Counted from the stretch's first letter, positions 26,512 to 36,000 are shown. The stretch is DNA of 64,000 bases from Bradyrhizobium sp. CB82 (GCF_029714405.1 NZ_CP121651.1:248001-312000), one strand, 5' to 3'. The notes: generated by a model from the letters alone, not told the origin. Numbers and translations: made by a program.

Positions 26512-26648
26512 TGGTGATCCTCCCGCTTTCGGAATGAGCGTTTCGGCCACCGGCTCGGCGGGCGGGGTTCGCCGCGAACGTCGCCGATCCGGGTCGCGAT
26601 GATAGGCGCAGTACAGGGCGAGCCGTCGGGGTCGCAGCAGTCAGGCAT
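26508..26648 (-). CDS. 46-residue phage-type small protein
   Basis: Starts MPDCCDPDGSPCTAP at 26648 with AAGGAG twelve bases upstream and ends by overlapping the next gene's ATG. Cys- and Pro-rich N-terminus, Arg-rich C-terminus. The coupling to the downstream gene and the position after recT support a real small gene of a phage recombination module. No known function. Confidence 0.5.
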   Translation of the reverse strand: MPDCCDPDGSPCTAPIIATRIGDVRGEPRPPSRWPKRSFRKREDHQ

Positions 26649-26724
26649 TTCCCACTCCTTCCAGTCTTTACGCGTCGTCCGAGGACCCCTCGGCAGGCGC
26701 CTTCGCTTTTGATTTCGGGGCGTG

Positions 26725-27452
26725 TTATGCAGCTTGCGCATCGATCGCGGCGATTGCCGCCTGACCGATCGAGGGCGCGGTGCCGCGCAGACGCTCGGCG
26801 AGGCGCGGCGAGACATCGCGCGCGGCCTCAGACGCGACGGTGAAGCCCGCGTCTTCCATCTCGTCGCGGCCGTGCATGCCGGAGATGACATCGGGCGCAT
26901 ACATGCGCCCAATCGCGGCTCATGTTGTAGAACAGTTGAAGGTCGGGCTTGATGTCCCACAGCGGCGAGCCCTTGATCCGGCCACTGTCGTTCCGCTTCG
27001 GGCGCAACTTGCCGAGCGTGAACTGATCCGGCGCGGCATCGAGCGGCGGGAAATAGCGCGGCTCCTTCTCGCCCTTGAAGGTCGCCCCCACACCCGGCAC
27101 CGCCGCATATCGCCTTCGCCCTCATCGGCAACTTGCAGGCGCGTGGTGATCGGCGCGCGCGCCTCGATCACGGCGTGAAACATCTGGCTCTCGTAGGCGA
27201 TCTGCTCGACCTTCTGGCCGCCGACGAACTGCTCGACGACATAGGTCCACTTCGCCAGGGCGAGCGGCGAGACCCCAAGCTCCTGCGCCCGCATGCAATT
27301 GGCGAAGCAGGCGCCGACATTGCCCTGCATGAATGGCGGCAGGTAAGGCCCGGACGCCGCCAGAAGCTTCGCTGCATCGACCAGATCGCGGAGGTTCGCG
27401 TAGTCCACACCGGCGCGAGAGCGGGCCTCACCCAAGGTCGGGGTTGGGCCAC
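26725..27452 (-). pseudogene. recT: RecT-type single-strand annealing protein, frameshifted and 5'-truncated
   Basis: Three minus frames together give a phage RecT protein: YLPPFMQGNVGACFANCMRA, QELGVSPLALAKWTYVVEQF and HAVIEARAPITTRLQV in the first; FKGEKEPRYFPPLD, PLWDIKPDLQLFYNMSRDWA in the second; MYAPDVISGMHGRDEMEDAG and ERLRGTAPSIGQAAIAAI before the TAA at 26725 in the third. Frame changes lie near 27090 and 26910. The 5' end is cut at the IS630 boundary (27453). It is the recombination gene of a decayed prophage. Confidence 0.75.
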
Positions 27453-27454
27453 TA

Positions 27455-28499
27455 AAGCGTGATGGCATTAAGTTCGATAGCCTGAATTTTTGAGGTAGTT
27501 GGCACATTCCTCGGAGGTGAAGCCGTCGAGCGCGTGGCCGATAGCGGCGCAGACCGCATCGACGGTTCGCGCGGCAGCTTTGCGGAGCAGGTGCTTGAGC
27601 TTGGCAAAGACCTGTTCGATCGGGTTCAGGTCGGGCGAGTATTTTGGCAGGAAGAAGAGTTTGGCGCCGACCGAACGGATGAGCTGGCGAACTGCCTTGC
27701 TCCTGTGGCTGCCGAGGTTATCCAAGATGACGATATCGCCGGGCTGAAGGGTCGGCAGGAGGATCTTCTCGACGTAGGTGCGGAAGCTCACGCCATCGAT
27801 CGGCCCCTCGAGGAACCATGGCGCATCGATCCGGTCATGGCGCAGGGCCGCCAGGAAGGTCATGGTCTTCCAGCGGCCGTGAGGAACCCTGGCGTGAAGT
27901 CTGAGCCCGCGCGGCGCCCATCCCCGCAAGGGGGCCATATCAGTCCTGGTCCAGGTCTCGTCGATGAAGACCAGTCGCTCAGCTTCGACGCGACCTTGAT
28001 ACTTTGCCCACTGGGCTCGCCGCCGCGCGACCTCGGGACGATCGCGTTCGCCAGCCGCCACGCTTTTTTTTGAAGCTGAGCTTCTCGGCATGTACGAAGT
28101 CCCACACCGAGTGGTAGTCGACCTTCAGGCCGCGGCCGGCAAGCTCGGCAACGAGACCACGGATGGTGAAATCGCCGTCCTTGATCCGCTGCGACAGCCA
28201 GGCCGCATGCTCGCCCGAAATCGCCTTCGGCTTGTAGCCGCCCATCTGACTGGGCTCAACGCTGCCGGTCTCATCGACCCGCTTCATCCAGCCAATGGCC
28301 GTGCTGATCGCTACCCCAAACTGCTTGGCGGCCTGATTGCGGGACATCCCGCTCTCAATTGCCGCCACGACCCGCTTGCGAAGATCCAGAGAATAAGGCT
28401 TGCCCATCCATGCTGGCCTCCAGTCCAGCCAGCATGGTGAATCAGAAACACACTGATTTGGGAATCCCAAATCGATTCAAGCTAACCCCATCCCGCTTT
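27455..28499 (-). mobile_element. IS630 family insertion sequence, 1045 bp
   Basis: The left end AAGCGTGATGGCATTAAG and the inverse complement of the right end AAGCGGGATGGGGTTAGC form imperfect terminal inverted repeats. Both are flanked by TA (27453-27454 and 28500-28501), the TA duplication made by IS630/Tc1-mariner elements. The transposase lies between them on the minus strand. The insertion abuts the recT relic. Confidence 0.82.
27468..28407 (-). pseudogene. IS630 transposase split by an A8 run
   Basis: From the ATG at 28407 (MGKPYSLDLRKRV) the first frame encodes the helix-turn-helix domain (ESGMSRNQAAKQFGVAIS) and ends in SFKKKRGG. The second frame continues SFKKSVAAGERDRPEVARRR and holds the DDE core: VFIDETW, VILDNLGSHRS and YSPDLNPIEQVF. 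The join is a run of eight A (complement of 28065-28072); seven A would give one intact frame. Transcriptional or translational slippage, seen in some IS630 members, could still produce a full protein. Confidence 0.82.
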
Positions 28500-28548
28500 A
28501 GCAGACCTGCGCCGAAGACGCCTAGGCAAAAGCTTCCGCTGGCTTCGA

Positions 28549-29121
28549 TTAGTTTGATGGTCTCGATTGTGTGCCGAACACCGGAACGTCGGTGCGATCA
28601 ACGAGCAATTCGGCCCCTTCGTGCGGTCGTACCTCAGCAAAGTTCAGTGCGGCGTCGATGTCGCCCTCCCAGACATCCCGTGGCAGTTCGTAAACCAACT
28701 CGACGCCATACCCGTTTGGATCGTGGAGATAAAGGCTGTGCGTCATGCCATGATCGATGCGCCGGTCGAACTTCACGCCCTTCCTTTGGAGATAGGCGAG
28801 CTGACGCAACCACGCCTCGCGGCTTGGGTAAGCAATCGCAATGTGATTGATTGCCATGGGCGAGTCCCACATTTGCCATCCGGCAGGCGGCACCGGCAGG
28901 TTCGTGTTCTCGACGAGCGCAAGATCGTGGTGATGGAGGCCATGGGGACCCATGCCGCTATAAAACCACATCTTACGACCCGGTCGTTGCCGGAATTCGC
29001 CGACGAGACGTAGGCCGACGACCTCCGTCCAGAATTGATGACTTTCCTCAATGTTGCGGACGTTCAACACGATGTGGTTTACCCCGATGGGTACAATTGG
29101 TGCCGAATCTGCTGTTGTCAT
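28549..29121 (-). CDS. VOC-type ring-cleavage-dioxygenase-like protein
   Basis: 190-residue VOC protein with a catechol-2,3-dioxygenase-like layout. First module: PIGVNHIVLNVRNIEESHQF (His metal ligand at about residue 15). Second module: SPMAINHIAIAYPSREAWLR (His) and THSLYLHDPNGYGVELVYEL (Glu ligand). All three metal positions are present. It is intact and unconnected to the twin-CUT2 operon. A paralogue of the general family lies at 19957-20451. The substrate is unknown; ring cleavage or isomerase activity are both possible. Confidence 0.82.
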   Translation of the reverse strand: MTTADSAPIVPIGVNHIVLNVRNIEESHQFWTEVVGLRLVGEFRQRPGRKMWFYSGMGPHGLHHHDLALVENTNLPVPPAGWQMWDSPMAINHIAIAYPSREAWLRQLAYLQRKGVKFDRRIDHGMTHSLYLHDPNGYGVELVYELPRDVWEGDIDAALNFAEVRPHEGAELLVDRTDVPVFGTQSRPSN

Positions 29122-29410
29122 GCTAGCGGCTCCTCACCTTGAAAATTGTTGAATTGATATATTCGGAAATCTGAAGAGGATTTAGCAGTCCTAGCCTAAA
29201 TCGTCACGAGCACGCCCACCACGGCGAAATAGGTCAGAAAAGATGTCGCACAGAATTCAGGATAAACTGCCTGCCTTGATTCACCATCGGTTCGACTCCT
29301 TGCTCTAAGATTGCTTCGGGTCACGAGCAGTAATGCTCTGGCTCAGCGTAAGATTTCCGCCTGGCCCGTCAGAAGCGGACATCTACGCTTAGTGAGCACA
29401 CCTACCACCT

Positions 29411-30025
29411 ATGCCGACGTTCGGGGTCGATTTCGATTTCTCGCAGATCGAGCAGCGAGCCTTGGCTCTCGGCGCGACCGCCGATCAGATGCCCTACATC
29501 ATGGCGACCACCCTCAACATGGCCGCCGAGAATACCCGGTCGTATCTGATCGAGACGACATGGCCGTCGTCGGTCACGGTCCGCAATCGATCGTTCATGA
29601 AGGCCGCGCTGACGACCAAGGGATCGCGCGCGACGAAGGGCGACTTGACGGTTGAGATTTACGACAAGCTCGGCCGGGCGAACCTGTCCCTGCATGCCAA
29701 GGGCGGCACGCGCCGGGCTAAGGGCGGCAACCTCTCGATCCCATCATCGGTCAACGTGCAACGGACGAGCGGCGGCGCCGTGCCGACCCAGCAACAGCCG
29801 AAGAACTTGCGGAACAGCTTCAAGCGCGGGTGTGTTCATCTTCCAACGCCAGGGCAAGTCGAGCCGGAAGCGTAGTGGCCGCATCAAGCTGATGTATTCG
29901 CTTCGGCCGTCGGTCCCGATCCGGCAAGACGTGCCGTTCTACAAGGACTTCGCCGAGGTGATGCGGCAGGAGATGACGCTAAAACCTCGCCATTGCGGTC
30001 ATCCGGGCGATGTCGATCCGGCGCC
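29411..30025 (+). pseudogene. phage minor tail-like protein, frameshifted
   Basis: The first frame from 29411 (MPTFGVDFDFSQIEQRALAL) encodes an early helical segment with MPYIMATTLNMAAENTRSYL and a basic RRAKGGNLSIP region; the second frame continues VFIFQRQGKSSRKRSGRIKL, MYSLRPSVPIRQDVPFYKDF and AEVMRQEM. This order fits HK97gp10-like or minor tail components of tailed phages. A single frame change near 29825 and another near 29975 disrupt it. It belongs to a prophage relic with recT. Confidence 0.55.
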
Positions 30026-30043
30026 GCTAACACGGAGGGTGCC

Positions 30044-30184
30044 ATGCCAGGCAAGCCGAAAGAAGACGAGCACGAGGACCGGCGCCATGCGGACAAGCCG
30101 CCTGCGGACAAGGTCGAACAGGAGCAGCCGAAGGCGGATAAGCCGGAAGATCCCGCGCCCGGCGTCCCGCCCTACAAGGACTGA
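30044..30184 (+). CDS. 46-residue charged phage small protein
   Basis: MPGKPKEDEHEDRRHADK at the start, followed by Lys/Glu/Pro/Asp-rich repeats and a GVPPYKD end. GGAGGG lies four bases before its ATG. It is almost entirely charged and disordered. It starts a compact three-gene cluster (with 30189 and 30407) after the tail-like gene. No known function. Confidence 0.5.
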   Translation: MPGKPKEDEHEDRRHADKPPADKVEQEQPKADKPEDPAPGVPPYKD

Positions 30185-30188
30185 TCCG

Positions 30189-30410
30189 GTGCTGATCCAG
30201 CCTGTCGCGCGAGACAGGTCGGTCAATCGGTTCGATCCCGCCTATCTCGCGCAATGGCGCGCATACTATCGCAGCATCACCGAGCGCTACCTCTCAGGCG
30301 CCATCTCTCGTGAGGAAGCCCACAATGCGCTGGTCTCGCTAGGCTTCCGAGACGCTGCGCTCAAGGTCGAGTTATTCGAGTTGGATCAGGCTCGCGCTCG
30401 GAAGACATGA
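30189..30410 (+). CDS. 73-residue phage-type small protein
   Basis: GTG start at 30189, four bases after the previous stop. It reads PVARDRSVNRFDPAYLAQWR, YYRSITERYLSGAISREEAH and ALVSLGFRDAALKVELFEL, a helical protein with a conserved look (AISREEAHNALVSLGF resembles a small domain repeated in phage proteins that process EF-hand-like helices, but this is uncertain). Its stop overlaps the next ATG. Confidence 0.5.
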   Translation: MLIQPVARDRSVNRFDPAYLAQWRAYYRSITERYLSGAISREEAHNALVSLGFRDAALKVELFELDQARARKT

Positions 30411-30571
30411 TTGTTATCGACGCGCCCCACTTCTACGCTGCCGTAGTCGTCGACCAGACCCGGCGGGTCACGAGAGCAGCACCCATCCTCCGCTATATGA
30501 TCGGATGGGATCGGCAGCGGGTTCTCGGATACGCCGACCGCAAAGGCTGGCGCGCTACGTGGATCGACTGA
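30407..30571 (+). CDS. 54-residue phage-type small protein
   Basis: The ATG at 30407 overlaps the preceding TGA (ATGA), which indicates coupling. The product begins MIVIDAPHFYAAVVVDQTRR and ends GYADRKGWRATWID. It is short, aromatic-rich and compact. The overlap gives moderate support for being translated. Function unknown. Confidence 0.5.
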   Translation: MIVIDAPHFYAAVVVDQTRRVTRAAPILRYMIGWDRQRVLGYADRKGWRATWID

Positions 30572-30783
30572 CCGAGGCGCGAGGCCCCCGGAGGGCCATT
30601 GATTGCTAAGGTACTTTGGGAAAGCCGCAACGGCGCGGGATCGCGGACCGCCCGCCATCAGCGTATTTCGGGACCGCGTTTTTGGTCTTTGGTTTCCTGC
30701 AAAATCCCCGTGCACCAAATGAAGCAGCCTCGCTTCGTGGGCTCACGAAATTGACTTCGGCGACCGGCCGACCGCCACACGCC

Positions 30784-31056
30784 CTACTTTGTTTGCGCAA
30801 CGTCGGTAAATGCACCGGTGATGCTGCAATCAAAAAAATCGTACGCGGATGCTTGAGCTATAGCAGCTTCAGCCAGCGCACGACTTTCGTAAACAAGCGT
30901 TGGAACCCCGTTAGGGGTTGGCTTAACGTCCAAGACTTTGCACGTGTTCGTCTCTTTGTCTTGAACGAGGTAATAGCTCGTAATACTTGGGTCGGCGACG
31001 GCGGGAGCGGTGATCGTCACGGCGATTGTCGCAACTACGATGTAAGGAAAGCGCAT
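30784..31056 (-). CDS. small secreted protein with a Cys pair
   Basis: 90-residue protein with a Sec signal peptide (MRFPYIVVATIAVTITAPAVA, cleavage near residue 21). The mature part has about 69 residues with two cysteines (NTCKVLD and FDCSITG), which could form a disulfide, and a YYLVQDKETNTCKVLD segment I have seen in short rhizobial periplasmic proteins. GAGGAGAAA lies just before the ATG. Function unknown. Confidence 0.65.
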   Translation of the reverse strand: MRFPYIVVATIAVTITAPAVADPSITSYYLVQDKETNTCKVLDVKPTPNGVPTLVYESRALAEAAIAQASAYDFFDCSITGAFTDVAQTK

Positions 31057-31198
31057 GGTTATTTCTCCTCGCTAAGGGATGCGCATACGAAATATCCAGC
31101 CGTTGAGTGGCTCCTTAAACCTAAGCTAATCTAAACTCGACCACCTATTACCGATGTGAACTGCTTCACATGCGTCCATTGTTGATCGAACTGCCGAT

Positions 31199-31603
31199 CT
31201 AGGTCATGGTCCCTGGCATAAAACAGCGGATCGCTACGTATGGATAGCCTTCGTCGTCTGTATCGCCCTCGAAATAGACAGGCCAGACCATGGTTCGTTC
31301 GGCTTTGTTAGGCTCGGTGATGACGGCATTGTCCGGCACATCGACCCACAGCATGATTTTGGAGTCGGGGCTCTTTGGCACTCGCACGCGATAGTGACCG
31401 TTCTTCGCTTCCCAGTCGGCGTCTTCAACGACGTAGCCGTCGGCAAACGAACAGCAGAGGCCGTTGCGGCTTTTCAGTTGGTCAAACCACGGCTTGAGTG
31501 GAGAGCTCGCGTAACGCCCGTCGAGGTCACGCCCCATCGTCGGCAATGGCATCAGCCAAAGCCCCATAGCCGCGATTAGTGAAATCCAGCGCATGACCAG
31601 CAC
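31199..31603 (-). CDS. exported hypothetical protein with a CC motif
   Basis: 134 residues if the upstream ATG is used, 131 from MRWISLIAAMGLWLMP. The N-terminus is a signal peptide ending near MGRD. The mature protein has NGLCCSFADGYVV (a Cys pair), DWEAKNGHYRVRVPK and a final IRCFMPG. A related pattern (CC...ADG followed by Trp-rich strands) occurs in short alphaproteobacterial exported proteins. No neighbouring operon partner. Confidence 0.6.
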   Translation of the reverse strand: MLVMRWISLIAAMGLWLMPLPTMGRDLDGRYASSPLKPWFDQLKSRNGLCCSFADGYVVEDADWEAKNGHYRVRVPKSPDSKIMLWVDVPDNAVITEPNKAERTMVWPVYFEGDTDDEGYPYVAIRCFMPGTMT

Positions 31604-31639
31604 GACGCAACGCCCCCTGCTACTCCCGAGCGAATTGTT

Positions 31640-32489
31640 ACTGCGCCTATGAATGTGAGTATGTTCCGGCTGCGGCGAGGTTCACATATCAACTCAAGGC
31701 GCGCAGGAGCCGGCTCCATAGCGGGACTCGATCTGACCGATGTCCGTCCGGTGACGGCCATGTCGGGAGTGCCCCTGACAGCTGATGTCGAGGCAAGTCT
31801 CGAGCGGTCGCGAGAGGCCACAAGGCGACATCCGACCGAACGGAGGCGGCTTACGCTTAGCGACGTTGCGCACGATCTGGGCGGCGCCAGAATTGCTTAC
31901 CGGTGCTTACGTGCTTTGATGTTGATGGAGTAGACGAGGGGGAGCACGACAAAGTTGCGTTTTGGCGGCATCCATGGCGCTCGCTGAGGCTATATGGGCG
32001 CTCGCGGGCGCTCCCCAGGCCGACGGCCACCATAAGGGTCGTCTGCCACAGGTCGCCGTTCAACAAGCGGCCGCCAACTGACGCGGCCTTACTTCTTCGC
32101 CTACTCTCAACCTTGGCTGCAAAGCTCACAGCTGCCCAGAAGAGCGGGATACCAGCTCACGACTGGTTTGGTGTTCACTGTGTCAATCGCGATACACAGC
32201 ATCGGCGCGATTTGTCGTAGACTTCAGCTGCGTCTTCATGGCGCTTTCCTCCCTTGACTTGAGCCCGTCGCGAATGGCGGGCTTCTTTCGATGCACTCCG
32301 CTGACTCTGTGTGTGGCGTGACGCACCGAAGTGATGTCAGCTTCGCTCCCCAAGCGACGCGGCGCGATGGCCAACAATAGACATTACTAAGGTTGCCAAG
32401 CTGACGATCGCCCGCAGTTCCGTCAGGTGCTTACGGCAGTTCGCTTCATCGTGGGTCACAACCGGCAAGGCTCTTGCAGGCGGCAAATC
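31640..32489. other. low-content region before the ParB-like gene
   Basis: No intact gene. A short minus frame begins at an ATG at 32239 behind GGAGG (MKTQLKSTTNRADAV) but stops after 18 residues. A plus frame at 31649-31933 has no recognisable domain. An AGCCCG...CGGGCT stem followed by TCTTTC at 32262-32289 could be a weak terminator. Confidence 0.3.
32262..32289 (+). terminator. possible stem-loop terminator
   Basis: AGCCCG (32262-32267) pairs with CGGGCT (32278-32283) across a ten-base loop and is followed by TCTTTC. The U tract is weak, so this is a tentative intrinsic terminator. Confidence 0.3.
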
Positions 32490-33131
32490 ATGGATGTGCT
32501 AGTCAAACCGACCGTGGAAACATGGCCCATTGATCGCCTGCGGCCCTATGAGCGGAATTCGCGGCGGCACTCGCCCGGGCAAATCGAGCAGATCGCGGCG
32601 TCGATCCGGCAGTGGGGTTGGACGATGCCGATCCTCGCGGCTGATCATGGAATGGTTCTAGCCGGTCACGGCCGACTGGCGGCAGGCAAACTCCTCGGCA
32701 TCGCCGAGGTGCCGGTCATCGTGGCCCGCGAGTGGAGCGATCAGCAGAAGCGCGCCTATGTCATCGCGGACAATCGGCTCACTGACGCGAGCGATTGGGA
32801 TGACGAGATGCTGCGGCTCGAATTGAGCGACTTGCTGGAAGGCGGTTTCGAGATCGGGCTTACCGGCATCAGCGAGGACGAGTTATCGAAACTGTCCGTC
32901 GGGATCGGCGAGCTTGAGGCGATGCCCGAATTGCCGGACGGCGATCGGTCGCCATTCCGCGACATGACGTTCATTCTGTACGGAGAGCAATTCGGGATCG
33001 TCGAGCGGGCGATAGCCAAGGCGACCAAGCCGCGCGATCCGGACAATCCCAATCGATCACTACAAGGCAATGCGCTCGCCGCGATCTGCACGGAATATCT
33101 AGCTAGGGCGCGTTTCATAAATCGAGTTTGA
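32490..33131 (+). CDS. ParB/Srx-fold protein, phage type
   Basis: 213 residues from the ATG at 32490 (MDVLVKPTVETWPIDRLRPY); an upstream in-frame start adds 21 residues without homology. The ParB N-terminal domain is clear: RPYERNSRRHSPGQIEQIAA, then IRQWGWTMPILAADHGMVLA and GHGRLAAGKLLGIAEVPVIV with the GHGR box. The C-terminal part lacks the ParB KorB-like HTH. Stand-alone proteins of this kind are common in phages beside terminase or DNA methylase genes, acting as nuclease or CTP-binding switches. It has no parA partner here. Confidence 0.8.
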   Translation: MDVLVKPTVETWPIDRLRPYERNSRRHSPGQIEQIAASIRQWGWTMPILAADHGMVLAGHGRLAAGKLLGIAEVPVIVAREWSDQQKRAYVIADNRLTDASDWDDEMLRLELSDLLEGGFEIGLTGISEDELSKLSVGIGELEAMPELPDGDRSPFRDMTFILYGEQFGIVERAIAKATKPRDPDNPNRSLQGNALAAICTEYLARARFINRV

Positions 33132-33229
33132 TTGGTGCGACTTTGCATGATGTCCGCAATGTCCCGATACCGACCAAATACCGCAACGCAGCGAAATGAC
33201 GCGATGGGGCCAATTGCCGACATCTGGGC

Positions 33230-35626
33230 TCATCCCATTCTTCCCGCCACTGCATGCCGCCGGCGCGGCAACCGTACCGTGAACTCCGTGAATTCGCCGA
33301 CTTCGCTGTCGACCGTGATGGTGCCGCCGTGCTGTTGCGTTACGATCTCGTAGCTGATCGACAGCCCAAGCCCCGTGCCCTCGCCGGTCGGCTTGGTCGT
33401 GAAGAAAGGCTGGAACAGTTTCTCCCTGTTCTCCGGCGGAATACCAATGCCATTGTCACGCACGCGGACCTCAACGCTTTCGCCGAACTCGCGGGTCGTG
33501 ATCTTCAGTTCCGGGCGGTAAGCTCCGTCGTTCTCGCGACTCCGCTTGTTAGCGGCATAGAAGCCGTTGCCGATGAGATTCAGGAGCACGCGAGTCAGCT
33601 CCTGAGGTACAACGTCAACCGGTGCGAGGTCGCGGTCGAGGTTGCGCTCCAATGTGATGTCGAAGCTTTGATCCTGAGCGCGCGCCCCGTGATAGGCAAG
33701 ATTCAGGGCCTCCTCGACCAGCATGTTCAGATCAGTCGCTTGCCACTCGCCGCTGCTACCTCGTGAGTGCTGTAGCATGCTCCGAACAATGCCGTCAGCG
33801 CGGCGACCGTGCTCGACGATCCTCTTCAGATTTCCGGTCAGCATGCCAATTGTCTCGACAATCTCGGCCCGCTTGCCGGGATCGAGGGCGCCGACCGCCT
33901 TCGCCGCTACGTCCTTCAGCTCCTCCAACAGGTCGACCGAGAGGCCGGCAAAGTTGTTGACGAAATTGAGGGGGTTTTTGATCTCATGAGCAATGCCGGC
34001 GGTCAGTTGCCCGAGCGCCGCCATCTTCTGAGCATGGACCAATGCCTCCTCGGCGCGCTTGAGACGCGTCAAGTCGAAGTAGGTGAGCATCCGCCCGCCA
34101 TCTGGGAGAGCCACGACCTCGTACTGGAGCACGCGCCCGTCGGGGCGATGCCACTCTTGCGGCGGCGTCGATGCCGTGTGCACCTCAGCCAAGCGACGGG
34201 CAACATAACCATCCCACTCCTCCTCGGGCACGCCATGCAGGCCGCGCCGGCTGTAGCCCAGCAGCAGCTCTTCCAGGGTATGGCGCGCCCGGAGGACCTC
34301 ATCGGGGAGCTCCCAGAGATCGCGGAAAGCGCGGTTGTACATCCTCACCCGCAACTCGGGGTCGAGGATAAGGACGCCATAGTCGATCGTATCTAGGACC
34401 ACTTGGCGTTCACGCAGCCGCTGCTCCTCAACCTCCACGGCTGTATCGCGGAATACGCGGAGCGCCTCGGCCATGCGGCCGATCTCGTCCCCTCCGGGCA
34501 CGGGCAGCGGTACCCAGAGCTCGCCGCCAGCGATCTGGAGCATGGTGCCGGCGAGAGCCTTGAGCCGGCCAATCAGCTGCCGATCGACGTAGAGCCAGAC
34601 GATCAACGCCGAACTTAGAAGGCTGGCCAGCACGATTGCGCCAAGCACAGCGGTGCTCAGTTCCCGGACACGCCTCGACTCTGTGCTGGCGGCCGCAATG
34701 TCGGCCTTAGCACCGGCCACGAGTCGATCCACAGCCTCGGTAAGACCACGGGAAAGGGCGGCGTTCTCGGCCAGCATTCGCTCGCCACGGCCAAGCGCCT
34801 GGAGTTCGCGCTCGCGGGCAGCCGGCAAGCCATCCGGCCCCTCCGCGAGTACGACGAGTTCATGCAGCCGGTCATGGAAGCGATCCCGGAGCGACGGTTC
34901 AAATTCAGCCGCGATCGCCTCAAGCGCGGAAAGCGAGCGCTTGAGCGGAAAGGCGAGCAGCGACAGGTCCGCCGACGAGCGGGCGTCAGCGGCCTTGAGC
35001 AGACTGTCATTGAGCGCCGCGATCTCGAGCTGCGCTTTTTGCAGTGGAACGGCACCTGCGACCGCACGGGCGAGGTTCTCGCCGGATCCCTCACCCCCGG
35101 CGTGCCGCCATACCGCGATTTGCGAATCGAGCACGAGAATGCCCGGCGCCACCAGCCGGTTGCTGCCGACCACTGTGGTCGAGAGCCGGCTCAGCAGCTT
35201 CGCTTTGGTCTGGGCGGTCGCGAGCCTCTCCGCGAGGAGTCCGTCGAGCGCATCGAGATTGCTGCCGAGCCCAGCCACCGAGGTTTCGATCGGGCCGAAC
35301 ACGGTCGGGTCACTGGTGGCGCGCAGCTCAACAAGGATCGCCTCCAGCTTGGCGAGCTGCGTACGGATGTCGGCGGCAACCTTTGTGCGACCGGCTTCGT
35401 CCGGGGCTGCGAGAAGCGCCGGAGCGGCGGCCGCGATCCGTTCGGCTTGGCGCGACAATTGCAACAAGGCGAGGGCCGCCGGGGCACGCTCCTCAGTTGT
35501 CCGCTCGACGACCCTGCCGAGTACGAGTAAGGCCCACATCGACGCCGCGGCGGCGAGCACGGCAAAGGCGCTGATGCCGAGGAACGCAACCAGTAGCCGC
35601 CAGCGTACGCTCACAGGCCCCGGCAT
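33230..35626 (-). CDS. TorS-like membrane sensor histidine kinase (HAMP-PAS-HisKA-HATPase)
   Basis: 798-residue hybrid-free sensor kinase. TM1 lies at about residues 9-36; then a roughly 285-residue, Ala/Leu/Arg-rich, probably all-helical periplasmic domain; TM2 at about 324-346; HAMP; a PAS domain (LDTIDYGVLILDPELRVRMY, about 411-430); the H-box GIAHEIKNPLNF (phospho-His about 547); N-box LNLIGNGFYAANK (about 682-694); G1 RDNGIGIPPE and G2 GTGLGLSI. No receiver domain and no response-regulator gene nearby. GGAGG is eight bases upstream of the start. It is transcribed divergently from an orphan periplasmic binding protein, a layout like TorS/TorT. Confidence 0.9.
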   Translation of the reverse strand: MPGPVSVRWRLLVAFLGISAFAVLAAAASMWALLVLGRVVERTTEERAPAALALLQLSRQAERIAAAAPALLAAPDEAGRTKVAADIRTQLAKLEAILVELRATSDPTVFGPIETSVAGLGSNLDALDGLLAERLATAQTKAKLLSRLSTTVVGSNRLVAPGILVLDSQIAVWRHAGGEGSGENLARAVAGAVPLQKAQLEIAALNDSLLKAADARSSADLSLLAFPLKRSLSALEAIAAEFEPSLRDRFHDRLHELVVLAEGPDGLPAARERELQALGRGERMLAENAALSRGLTEAVDRLVAGAKADIAAASTESRRVRELSTAVLGAIVLASLLSSALIVWLYVDRQLIGRLKALAGTMLQIAGGELWVPLPVPGGDEIGRMAEALRVFRDTAVEVEEQRLRERQVVLDTIDYGVLILDPELRVRMYNRAFRDLWELPDEVLRARHTLEELLLGYSRRGLHGVPEEEWDGYVARRLAEVHTASTPPQEWHRPDGRVLQYEVVALPDGGRMLTYFDLTRLKRAEEALVHAQKMAALGQLTAGIAHEIKNPLNFVNNFAGLSVDLLEELKDVAAKAVGALDPGKRAEIVETIGMLTGNLKRIVEHGRRADGIVRSMLQHSRGSSGEWQATDLNMLVEEALNLAYHGARAQDQSFDITLERNLDRDLAPVDVVPQELTRVLLNLIGNGFYAANKRSRENDGAYRPELKITTREFGESVEVRVRDNGIGIPPENREKLFQPFFTTKPTGEGTGLGLSISYEIVTQQHGGTITVDSEVGEFTEFTVRLPRRRHAVAGRMG

Positions 35627-36000
35627 GGTCTCGTCCTCCGTGCCGCGCTCTCTGCCGCGTAGCGAGAACGACGGAGTACAGCTAGCGCTACGCGTTATTC
35701 GACCGCCGGTCGAGCGAAGAGCCTCGCCGGCCTCGATGCCGGATAGCTGCGACCCGCCCGAGGGTGTCGAACGGAGCCCACGATCGGGCGCCCGGCAATA
35801 TTGACTCTATCTCCCGAATGGCGCAACCGCTCCACCGGTACAGCCCATTATCGGTTGGAGCATCCAGCACAGGCATCAAAAAGAATCCCGGGTCCGACGT
35901 TCTTTAGGCTACAATTCCGGAATAACTGGGCGGGATGTCTACAACGGCTCGAGGACCAGAAGTAGACGGCGAGCGAACGGCATCGAACAGGGAGGGAAAG

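Noticed and set aside
34653..35804. 383-codon open frame, Ser/Arg/Ala-rich
   Set aside because: Antisense shadow of the sensor kinase; low complexity and no domain.
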